NCBI GenBank assembly: GCA_037903355.1 | Contig: JBAJFE010000029.1 | Coordinates: 682,001-746,000 of the forward strand | Direction: 5' to 3' | Source of the DNA: Trichuris trichiura | Lineage: Eukaryota > Nematoda > Enoplea > Trichinellida > Trichuridae | Length of the DNA stretch: 64,000 nucleotides | Shown: positions 56,793-64,000 of the stretch, piece after piece | Layout: each line of letters begins with the position of its first letter | How positions within the stretch are numbered: position 1 is the first letter of the stretch | Notes under the pieces: generated by a model | Databases searched by the model: none | What the model saw: the letters and a program-made list of their open reading frames with translations, nothing else | Told to the model about the DNA's origin: nothing | Position numbers and translations under genes: made by a program

Positions 56793-57965
56793 TTAGTTGG
56801 GTAGGGCGCAGCATTGGAATTTATTAATCAGCGCAGCCCATACTTCACTAACCGCCACACCATTGTCGCGATTAATAGTGGAGTTGCTCTGGATGTAGAG
56901 AGCCTCCTTAATGCGCCTAAGATGTAACAGGGTCTCGCGGCAAATGATCTTCGGGTGCGGGTCGAGTGTGCACCTGGATGCGTGCTCCACGATCACCGAG
57001 GCACTTATCGCTTTTTCCATGGCTTTTCGAGGGTCCGTTGTAGGTGGTCGCCCCGGGCCAGTGGCCTGTACCCCATTGAGTCTACGTTCCGCGTTCTTGT
57101 ATGTCAACACATTCTTCATGTGTTGATCGAATCTCTTAAGTAAAGTGTTGCCCGTTTCTCCTATGTAGGAGGCGTTGCAACCACACTTTATTTGGTAAAC
57201 GACACCGGGTCTGCTGTCAAAAGGAACCTTGATCTTGTCATTCCTCACAATCGAACGAAGATTGCACGAGCTCTTAAACCTAACATTGAAATTTAAGGAA
57301 TGCCCCAGTCTCCTGATCTTTTCACTTAAGCCACTATAGTATGGGAGGAGCAGCACCGGGCGTTGTTGGTTATCGGGCGGGGACGGAGGTAAAGTTTTAT
57401 TTTGTTGGCACTGTTTAATGATGGAATTGATAAATTTGCTGGGGTATCCGTTACTGCATAGTGTGTTGTAAATATGTCTTAACTCAGTGTTTAAATATTC
57501 AGGGTCACAAACATTTAGGGCCCGATCAACCATCCCTTTAACTATACCTCTTTTAACTGAAATAGGGTGGTGGGAAGAAAAATTAAGGTGCCGGTCAGAG
57601 TGGGTGGGTTTTCTATAAACTGTTGTTTTTAACTTATTCCCTTGTTTAATGACCAAGACATCTAGAAAGGGGAGTTTACAATTATTTTCCTTCTCAATGG
57701 TCAGCGTTATCTGGTTGGGGAAGAGACTATTCAGGTGTTCCAAGAGAGTTTCTTCACTGCCTGATTTTATGATGGCAAAGATGTCGTCCACATATCTTTT
57801 GAAAAGGATAGGAGGGGCACAGTCTTGCAGGGTGCTGAAGGCTTTTTCTTCGAGATGTTCCATGAAGATCTCCGCAAGTATGTGGGAGAGTGGACTGCCC
57901 ATAGGTGCACCGTCCTTTTGTGAGAAGAAACTATCCTGGAATCTGAAGTAGTTCCCCTCGCGCAT
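56793..57965 (-). pseudogene. PLE-C left arm: truncated RT plus GIY-YIG in reverse
   Basis: A 390-codon open frame beginning inside the RT (MREGNYFRFQDSFFSQKDG). It includes GAPMGSPLS, the catalytic RYVDDIFAII, LPYYSGLSEKIRRLG, then YQIKCGCNASYIGETGNTL and the end QCCALPN. It lacks the N-terminal half of the protein, so it is an inverted 5'-truncated copy and not a working gene. It differs from the plus-strand copy at few positions, for example His for Pro after GSPLS. Confidence 0.85.
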
Positions 57966-57991
57966 CTGGAATCTGAAGTAGTTCCCCTCGC
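57936..57991. repeat. 26-bp tandem duplication at the PLE-C inversion junction
   Basis: The segment from CTGGAATCTGAAG to CCCCTCGC occurs twice at 57936-57961 and 57966-57991, where the reverse arm meets the forward copy. Confidence 0.8.
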
Positions 57992-59076
57992 CTACACTGA
58001 TCCCAAAACAGCAAAGGAAATCAAAGGATACATCTCCACCCTCATATTAAGCAGCAACAATAATAATCGTCCAACCCCTAACTTGAGCATTTCTGAACGG
58101 AAGGTCATTAAAACCCTTAAGGCCAGAGCTGATATTGTCATCACAAAAGCTGATAAAGGAAACACGGTTGTTATACTGGACAGGGCCTCGTACACACAAA
58201 AGGTTAATGAACTCCTGAGCAACCCTGTTTACCGTCCCATAAAACAAGACCCGACCGACAAGACCCGAGTGCTTTTACAGAACATGTTAGACTCCTTTTC
58301 CAACGAACCTCAGGACCCAATCATTTCTAAAATAAGTCGGATTCTCTCATACACCAGTAACACTAGGTGCCCTGAACTTTACGGCCTTCCCAAAATCCAT
58401 AAACCAGGGGTCCCTCTAAGACCAGTTGTCTCCAGCATTAATAGTGTTACCTCAAGACTTTGTTCTTATCTAAAGACTATAATCCAACCCCTAACCGGTA
58501 AACGCGAGTCCAATGTTAAAAATTGTAAAGAATTTTGTTCCACACTAAAAGACATAGAAATGCAGCCCGGTGACATCATGGTCAGTTACGACGTAAAAGA
58601 CCTTTTCACAAGCGTTCCCGTAAAATATACCATCAACCTGCTTCAAACTCTGTTAGATGCGGACGACACCATCTTGCAGAGGACGAAATTAAACCCCACC
58701 CACATAGTTAAATTAGTATCTTTCTGCATGCGCGAGGGCAACTACTTCAGATTCCAGGATAGTTTCTTCTCACAAAAGGACGGTGCACCTATGGGCAGTC
58801 CACTCTCCCCCATACTTGCGGAGATCTTCATGGAACATCTCGAAGAAAAAGCCTTCAGCACCCTGCAAGACTGTGCCCCTCCTATCCTTTTCAAAAGATA
58901 TGTGGACGACATCTTTGCCATCATAAAATCAGGCAGTGAAGAAACTCTCTTGGAACACCTGAATAGTCTCTTCCCCAACCAGATAACGCTGACCATTGAG
59001 AAGGAAAATAATTGTAAACTCCCCTTTCTAGATGTCTTGGTCATTAAACAAGGGAATAAGTTAAAAACAACAGTTT
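57992..59076 (+). pseudogene. PLE-C RT, N-terminal half of forward copy (interrupted)
   Basis: The frame is open from the inversion junction (TDPKTAKEIKGYISTLIL) through ITKADKGNTVVILDR, LYGLPKIHKPGVPLRP, SYDVKDLFTSVPV, GAPMGSPLSPILAEIF and RYVDDIFAII to KLPFLDVLVIKQG. PLE-D then interrupts it after KLKTTV. Compared with PLE-A it lacks the first 60-80 residues, including the NLSS and NFVPTP blocks, so this copy was already 5'-truncated. Its remainder continues at 62961. Confidence 0.85.
59063..59076 (+). repeat. Target-site duplication of PLE-D, left
   Basis: AAAAACAACAGTTT, repeated at 62956-62969. The uninterrupted sequence is seen in the PLE-C left arm near 57618-57632 (reverse). Confidence 0.8.
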
Positions 59077-59206
59077 TTTCATCACAACTTCATACGGTAT
59101 GTGTTCTTGCCCGTTGATGGGTTCTGAAATTAAACCGAAGCAAATGCCCTACCAACGGATGGATGAGCAATTATTAAGGAAAAATACAGAACAATTCTTA
59201 ACAGTT

Positions 59207-59248
59207 TCGGAGCTTTCGGGACTAACCTTGTCCCGTCGTCAGCGATGG
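59207..59248 (-). ncRNA. Hammerhead ribozyme motif, PLE-D left arm
   Basis: Minus strand: stem I TCG, CTGACGA, C, stem II GGGAC/GTCCC, GAAA, GCTC, stem I CGA. Same as the right copy at 62743-62784. Confidence 0.65.
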
Positions 59249-60709
59249 TGGTAATGGTACTTTTACTCCGATGTTAGGGTATTTATAGGTACTAAGGGGG
59301 GCGCCAGTCGGTATGGAACAACAACCCGTTTTACTGATAACAGATGTCCATATCGAGCTGACCTCCACCCCTTTGTCACGGTTAATGGACCCATTGGACA
59401 TGTTATTGCGAATGAACAGGGACTCCTTTATTTGCCTAAGGCGAAAATGGCTCTCGCGGCAAACGATGGACGGGTGCAGGTCACGTGAACATTGAGAGGA
59501 ATGCTCAGCAACCGCGGAGGTGTTCTTCGCTCTTTCCATGGCTTGTAACGGCGGAATAGTTCTGGGACGTCCCCGACGTAACCTGTATATTCCATGTAGT
59601 TCTCTTCCGCGGATCGGTAACTCTTGAGCGCGTTCATGTGTTCTTTAAATCTGTCAAATAGGGTGTTGCCCGTTTCTCCTATGTAGGAGGCGTTGCAATC
59701 ACAATTAATCACATAAACGACGCCAGGTCTCTGTTCGAATGGGACCTTGATCTTATCGTTCCGTACTAAGGAACGAAGGTTGGGGGAAGACTTGAAGAAA
59801 ATGCGGAAGCCGTACTGGCGACCCAGACGTTGCAAGTGTTCCCCCAGGCCGACGTAGTACGGAATGGTGAGGACAGGAAGACGATCCCTTTCACTATTTG
59901 AGGAGGAATCGGTCGGGTTCAACCTTCGCGCTATGGTGGAGGAGACGAAGGTTTTTGGGTATCCATTTTTCTCCAACGTCATCGCAATGTGGTGTAACTC
60001 AGAATTCAGGAATTCTGGATCACAGATTGCGATGGCGCGGTCCACCATCCCTGTTACTATGCCCCTCTTTACTGACATGGGGTGGTGTGAGGAGAAATGC
60101 AGGTATCTGCCCGAATGCGTTGGTTTCCTATATACTGTTGTCTTTAAAGACGTGGCACTTCGGTGAACCAACACATCAAGGAAGGGAAGTTTCCTGCCTA
60201 CTTCCCTTTCAATTGTAAAGGAAATTTTTCCTGGGAAGATCGAGTTCAGGTGTTTCAAAAGAGCTTCCTCCTGTCCTTTTTTAACAATAGCAAAAATGTC
60301 ATCTACATAGCGTTTAAACAGGCGGGGAGTGTAATGGTTGTCTGGACTTTCGAAGGCAAGTTCCTCTAGGTGTTCCATGAACAACTCAGCGAGGACCGGG
60401 GAAAGCGGACTGCCCATTGGTGCTCCCTCATTCTGTCGGAAGAAGCTTTCTTGAAACCTGAAGTAATTCCCTTCACACATACAGAACGAGACTAACTGTA
60501 CTATTTGACAAGGCAACAGTTTTGTTCTCTCACTTAAGCTGCTGTCCCCGTCCAATAGGGTTTGTAGTCTGTTCAGGGTGTGTGAAATGGGGATGCTGGT
60601 GAAGAGATCCTTCACATCGTAACTTACCAGAAAGTCTGATTTTGAGACGTGGTACGAGCGTAGGGAAGTGCAGAAGTCCGTGTGGTTGGTTACGTGAGAG
60701 TCCATTCCT
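59222..60709 (-). pseudogene. PLE-D left arm: reverse truncated RT/GIY-YIG with frameshift
   Basis: Starts inside the RT before SYDVKDLFTSIPI and includes RYVDDIFAIV, LTIPYYVGLGEHLQRLG and YVINCDCNASYIGETGNTL. One A is missing relative to the forward copy near 59604, shifting the frame after SYRSAEE. The rest continues in another frame from about 59539 down to 59222. A homopolymer difference near the end also alters the C-terminus. It is a dead partial copy. Confidence 0.85.
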
Positions 60710-62726
60710 CAACTTCGTTCCTACTCCTAAGACGGTGCCTTTCCTTGACGTCATAGCGTCAACAGAAATGAGCCTAACTAGGATGGAATCAAGTAAGGCG
60801 GACGAGATTAAAGGCGCCATTTCGGGTTCATTGCAGCGTATGGACAGATTTGTAAAGCATAATCTCAACCGCATTGAGAGGGACGTAGTTAATAAACTGA
60901 AAAAGAGGGACGATCTTATTATCACCAAGGCTGATAAAGGCAATGTGGTGGTGCTTTTGGACAAGACGACTTATGTGGACAAAATGTTGTCGTTGCTAAA
61001 CAGCACCACTTACACGCCAATTCAGTCAGATCCAACTCCACAGGCTAGAACTGAGCTGCGGAAGATCCTTCAGTCCGTCGCGGAACTATCAAAGGAGAAT
61101 ACCATCACCTCCATCCGTAAAAGGTTGCATTTCAAGAGTAACAGCGTATGCCCTCAGCTATACGGCCTTCCAAAGGTCCACAAACCTGGGGTACCTTTGA
61201 GACCAGTTGTATGCAGTGTAAACAGTGTCACATCGCAACTGTGTGTTTACCTCAAAGGTATCATCCAACCGTTGACCGGAGGAATGGACTCTCACGTAAC
61301 CAACCACACGGACTTCTGCACTTCCCTACGCTCGTACCACGTCTCAAAATCAGACTTTCTGGTAAGTTACGATGTGAAGGATCTCTTCACCAGCATCCCC
61401 ATTTCACACACCCTCAACAGGCTACAAACCCTATTGGACGGGGACAGCAGCTTAAGTGAGAGAACAAAACTGTTGCCTTGTCAAATAGTACAGTTAGTCT
61501 CGTTCTGTATGTGTGAAGGGAATTACTTCAGGTTTCAAGAAAGCTTCTTCCGACAGAACGAGGGGGCACCAATGGGCAGTCCGCTTTCCCCGGTCCTCGC
61601 TGAGTTGTTCATGGAACACTTAGAGGAACTTGCCTTCGAAAGTCCAGACAACCATTACACTCCCCGCCTGTTTAAACGCTATGTAGATGACATTTTTGCT
61701 ATTGTTAAAAAAGGAGAGGAGGAAGCTCTTTTGAAACACCTGAACTCGATCTTCCCAGGAAAGATTTCCTTCACAATTGAAAGGGAAGTAGGCAGGAAAC
61801 TTCCCTTCCTTGATGTGTTGGTTCACCGAAGTGCCACGTCTTTAAAGACAACAGTATATAGGAAACCAACACATTCGGGCAGATACCTGCATTTCTCCTC
61901 ACACCACCCCATGTCAGTAAAGAGGGGTATAGTGACAGGGATGGTGGACCGCGCCATCGCAATCTGTGATCCAGAATTCCTGAATTCTGAGTTACACCAC
62001 ATTGCGATGACGTTGGAGAAAAATGGATACCCAAAAACCTTCGTCTCCTCCACCATAGCGCGAAGGTTGAACCCGACCGATTCCTCCTCAAATAGTGAAA
62101 GGGATCGTCTTCCTGTCCTCACCATTCCGTACTACGTCGGCCTGGGGGAACACTTGCAACGTCTGGGTCGCCAGTACGGCTTCCGCATTTTCTTCAAGTC
62201 TTCCCCCAACCTTCGTTCCTTAGTACGGAACGATAAGATCAAGGTCCCATTCGAACAGAGACCTGGCGTCGTTTATGTGATTAATTGTGATTGCAACGCC
62301 TCCTACATAGGAGAAACGGGCAACACCCTATTTGACAGATTTAAAGAACACATGAACGCGCTCAAGAGTTACCGATCCGCGGAAGAGAAACTACATGGAA
62401 TATACAGGTTACGTCGGGGACGTCCCAGAACTATTCCGCCGTTACAAGCCATGGAAAGAGCGAAGAACACCTCCGCGGTTGCTGAGCATTCCTCTCAATG
62501 TTCACGTGACCTGCACCCGTCCATCGTTTGCCGCGAGAGCCATTTTCGCCTTAGGCAAATAAAGGAGTCCCTGTTCATTCGCAATAACATGTCCAATGGG
62601 TCCATTAACCGTGACAAAGGGGTGGAGGTCAGCTCGATATGGACATCTGTTATCAGTAAAACGGGTTGTTGTTCCATACCGACTGGCGCCCCCTTAGTAC
62701 CTATAAATACCCTAACATCGGAGTAA
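60642..62726 (+). CDS. PLE-D reverse transcriptase plus GIY-YIG endonuclease
   Basis: An open frame of 694 codons. Element-like sequence begins at LNFVPTPK near 60708. The first 22 or so codons read antisense through the reverse arm and are not native. RT blocks: ITKADKGNVVVLLD, LYGLPKVHKPGVPLRP, SYDVKDLFTSIPI, GAPMGSPLSPVLAELF and RYVDDIFAIV. The connector and nuclease carry a CxC pair and NASYIGETGNTLFDRF, with intact YIG and Glu, and a downstream RGRPRT block. The N-terminal NLSS block of full-length PLE proteins is missing, so translation would need a start supplied by the junction. It is the least damaged nuclease-intact copy here. Confidence 0.88.
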   Translation: MRRGTSVGKCRSPCGWLRESPFLNFVPTPKTVPFLDVIASTEMSLTRMESSKADEIKGAISGSLQRMDRFVKHNLNRIERDVVNKLKKRDDLIITKADKGNVVVLLDKTTYVDKMLSLLNSTTYTPIQSDPTPQARTELRKILQSVAELSKENTITSIRKRLHFKSNSVCPQLYGLPKVHKPGVPLRPVVCSVNSVTSQLCVYLKGIIQPLTGGMDSHVTNHTDFCTSLRSYHVSKSDFLVSYDVKDLFTSIPISHTLNRLQTLLDGDSSLSERTKLLPCQIVQLVSFCMCEGNYFRFQESFFRQNEGAPMGSPLSPVLAELFMEHLEELAFESPDNHYTPRLFKRYVDDIFAIVKKGEEEALLKHLNSIFPGKISFTIEREVGRKLPFLDVLVHRSATSLKTTVYRKPTHSGRYLHFSSHHPMSVKRGIVTGMVDRAIAICDPEFLNSELHHIAMTLEKNGYPKTFVSSTIARRLNPTDSSSNSERDRLPVLTIPYYVGLGEHLQRLGRQYGFRIFFKSSPNLRSLVRNDKIKVPFEQRPGVVYVINCDCNASYIGETGNTLFDRFKEHMNALKSYRSAEEKLHGIYRLRRGRPRTIPPLQAMERAKNTSAVAEHSSQCSRDLHPSIVCRESHFRLRQIKESLFIRNNMSNGSINRDKGVEVSSIWTSVISKTGCCSIPTGAPLVPINTLTSE
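62702..62709 (+). promoter_or_regulatory. TATA-like box in PLE-D terminal repeat
   Basis: TATAAATA just before the ORF stop and about 40 nt upstream of the hammerhead. By position it could be part of an internal terminal-repeat promoter. Confidence 0.35.
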
Positions 62727-62742
62727 AAGTACCATTACCACC

Positions 62743-62784
62743 ATCGCTGACGACGGGACAAGGTTAGTCCCGAAAGCTCCGAAA
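62743..62784 (+). ncRNA. Hammerhead ribozyme motif, PLE-D right arm (intact)
   Basis: Stem I TCG, core CTGACGA, C, stem II GGGAC-loop-GTCCC, GAAA, GCTC (stem III G-C and A-U, triplet CUC), stem I CGA. Confidence 0.7.
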
Positions 62785-62955
62785 CTGTTAAGAATTGTTC
62801 TGTATTTTTCCTTAATAATTGCTCATCCATCCGTTGGTAGGGCATTTGCTTCGGTTTAATTTCAGAACCCATCAACGGGCAAGAACACATACCGTATGAA
62901 GTAGTGATGAAGATCCACTGCCCCGTTAAGAAACACCCTGTGTTCAAAAAAAAAA

Positions 62956-62969
62956 AAAAACAACAGTTT
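62956..62969 (+). repeat. Target-site duplication of PLE-D, right
   Basis: AAAAACAACAGTTT following a longer A run. PLE-C sequence resumes directly after it (TATAGAAAACCC). Confidence 0.8.
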
Positions 62970-63793
62970 ATAGAAAACCCACCCACTCTGACCGGCACCT
63001 TAATTTTTCTTCCCACCACCCTATTTCAGTTAAAAGAGGTATAGTTAAAGGGATGGTTGATCGGGCCCTAAATGTTTGTGACCCTGAATATTTAAACACT
63101 GAGTTAAGACATATTTACAACACACTATGCAGTAACGGATACCCCAGCAAATTTATCAATTCCATCATTAAACAGTGCCAACAAAATAAAACTTTACCTC
63201 CGTCCCCGCCCGATAACCAACAACGCCCGGTGCTGCTCCTCCCATACTATAGTGGCTTAAGTGAAAAGATCAGGAGACTGGGGCATTCCTTAAATTTCAA
63301 TGTTAGGTTTAAGAGCTCGTGCAATCTTCGTTCGATTGTGAGGAATGACAAGATCAAGGTTCCTTTTGACAGCAGACCCGGTGTCGTTTACCAAATAAAG
63401 TGTGGTTGCAACGCCTCCTACATAGGAGAAACGGGCAACACTTTACTTAAGAGATTCGATCAACACATGAAGAATGTGTTGACATACAAGAACGCGGAAC
63501 GTAGACTCAATGGGGTACAGGCCACTGGCCCGGGGCGACCACCTACAACGGACCCTCGAAAAGCCATGGAAAAAGCGATAAGTGCCTCGGTGATCGTGGA
63601 GCACGCATCCAGGTGCACACTCGACCCGCACCCGAAGATCATTTGCCGCGAGACCCTGTTACATCTTAGGCGCATTAAGGAGGCTCTCTACATCCAGAGC
63701 AACTCCACTATTAATCGCGACAATGGTGTGGCGGTTAGTGAAGTATGGGCTGCGCTGATTAATAAATTCCAATGCTGCGCCCTACCCAACTAA
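62961..63793 (+). pseudogene. PLE-C C-terminal half of forward copy: connector and GIY-YIG
   Basis: Continuation of the frame broken at 59076. It has a YRKPTHS-type block, MVDRALNVCDPEYLN, LPYYSGLSEKIRRLG, YQIKCGCNASYIGETGNTL and GRPPTTDPRKAMEKA, and ends QCCALPN. It is identical in protein to the left reverse arm over this part. It is separated from its RT by the 3.9-kb PLE-D insertion, so the element is inactive. Confidence 0.85.
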
Positions 63794-63819
63794 TCAAACA
63801 CCCATTGTCCCCATGTGCT

Positions 63820-63826
63820 ATATAAA
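63820..63826 (+). promoter_or_regulatory. TATA-like box in PLE-C terminal repeat
   Basis: TATATAA lies 27 nt after the ORF stop and about 40 nt upstream of the hammerhead, the same layout as in PLE-D. Confidence 0.35.
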
Positions 63827-63856
63827 CCCCTTACCGAATAAACACCTTCTCCCCAA

Positions 63857-63898
63857 CACTGCTGACGACGGAACAAGAGCAGTTCCGAAACGTACGGT
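63857..63898 (+). ncRNA. Hammerhead ribozyme motif, PLE-C right arm (intact)
   Basis: Stem I ACTG, core CTGACGA, C, stem II GGAAC-loop-GTTCC, GAAA, CGTA (triplet GUA), stem I CGGT. Four stem I pairs, one of them a G-T wobble. Confidence 0.72.
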
Positions 63899-64000
63899 AT
63901 TCGATTTGTTCTGTAATTTCTCTAACAATTTGCTCATCCATTCGTTGGTAGGGCACTTTGCAGTTTACTTACAGATACATCCAACAGGCCAAACCCGTGA

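Larger units (their letters stand above)
59077..62955 (+). mobile_element. PLE-D: inverted-dimer Penelope-like element nested in PLE-C
   Basis: The reverse arm (59077 to about 60709) meets a forward copy (about 60708 to 62955). The arms match almost exactly, so about 3.3 kb of this unit is palindromic around the N-terminal coding part. The right end extends about 35 nt plus a 15-A run beyond the left end. A 14-bp target-site duplication flanks it. Confidence 0.9.
56576..64000 (+). mobile_element. PLE-C: inverted-dimer Penelope-like element, split by PLE-D
   Basis: The outer element has a left arm in reverse (56576 to about 57964: terminal repeat plus the C-terminal half of the protein). It is followed by a plus-strand copy from about 57991, broken at 59076 by PLE-D and resuming at about 62956. 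The right terminal repeat runs to the window end and is cut there by only a few bases. The arms are almost identical (single-base differences), so the insertion looks young. Confidence 0.9.
63794..64000 (+). repeat. PLE-C right terminal repeat (reaches window end)
   Basis: Reverse complement of 56576-56792, ending in the window at CCAAACCCGTGA. Its outermost bases lie beyond the window. Confidence 0.85.

Noticed and set aside
59864..60369. Short plus-strand frames inside the PLE-D reverse arm
   Set aside because: Antisense shadows of the RT. Matching shadows occur on the opposite strand of the forward copy.
1..64000. CRISPR array, bacterial operon or phage content
   Set aside because: No regularly spaced direct repeats and no Shine-Dalgarno-type gene packing. 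All recognisable genes are eukaryotic with introns.

Overview
The window is nuclear DNA from a small-genome metazoan. All confident host genes have spliceosomal introns, most of them 45-60 nt and ending in TTTCAG or TTTTAG. A nematode fits best: it has an UNC-93 family protein, an ShK-like secreted protein, very short introns and compact intergenic spaces. The sequence alone does not prove this, and another small-genome invertebrate is possible. Exon boundaries were chosen by hand from GT(or GC)/AG sites, reading phase and family alignment from memory. Edges can be off by a few bases.

Left part (1-21.8 kb, all on +): an orphan secreted cysteine-rich protein, ceramide synthase, the Hsp90 co-chaperone p23, mitochondrial aminopeptidase P (XPNPEP3), Golgi tether subunit COG4, a small ShK-like secreted protein and the Rab5 exchange factor Rabex-5.

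Middle (21.8-35.7 kb): Rabex-5 converges on a minus-strand Bre1 (RNF20/40) H2B ubiquitin ligase with only 99 bp between stop codons. Bre1 is head-to-head with proteasome ATPase Rpt5 (PSMC3), which converges on a minus-strand aromatic amino acid decarboxylase carrying two apparent GC-AG introns. The last intron of Bre1 holds two Penelope-like elements (PLE-A, PLE-B).

Right part (35.7-64 kb): a near-perfect 0.36-kb palindrome made of two inverted PLE terminal repeats, two orphan genes, heat shock factor, the splicing regulator NSRP1 and an UNC-93 family membrane protein. From 56.6 kb to the window end lies one nested block in which PLE-D has inserted inside PLE-C.

The most striking signal is in the PLEs. 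Four distinct families (A-D) carry, in their terminal repeats, a compact hammerhead ribozyme fold: CTGANGA, a 5-bp stem II, GAAA, a two-base-pair stem III and an NUH cleavage triplet, closed by a matching stem I. Stems I and II co-vary between families. The A, C and D insertions and the solo palindrome are inverted (head-to-head) dimers whose 5' arm is a truncated reverse copy of the element's own 3' end. The arm lengths range from 0.15 to 1.6 kb. The PLE-D in PLE-C insertion has a clear 14-bp target duplication.
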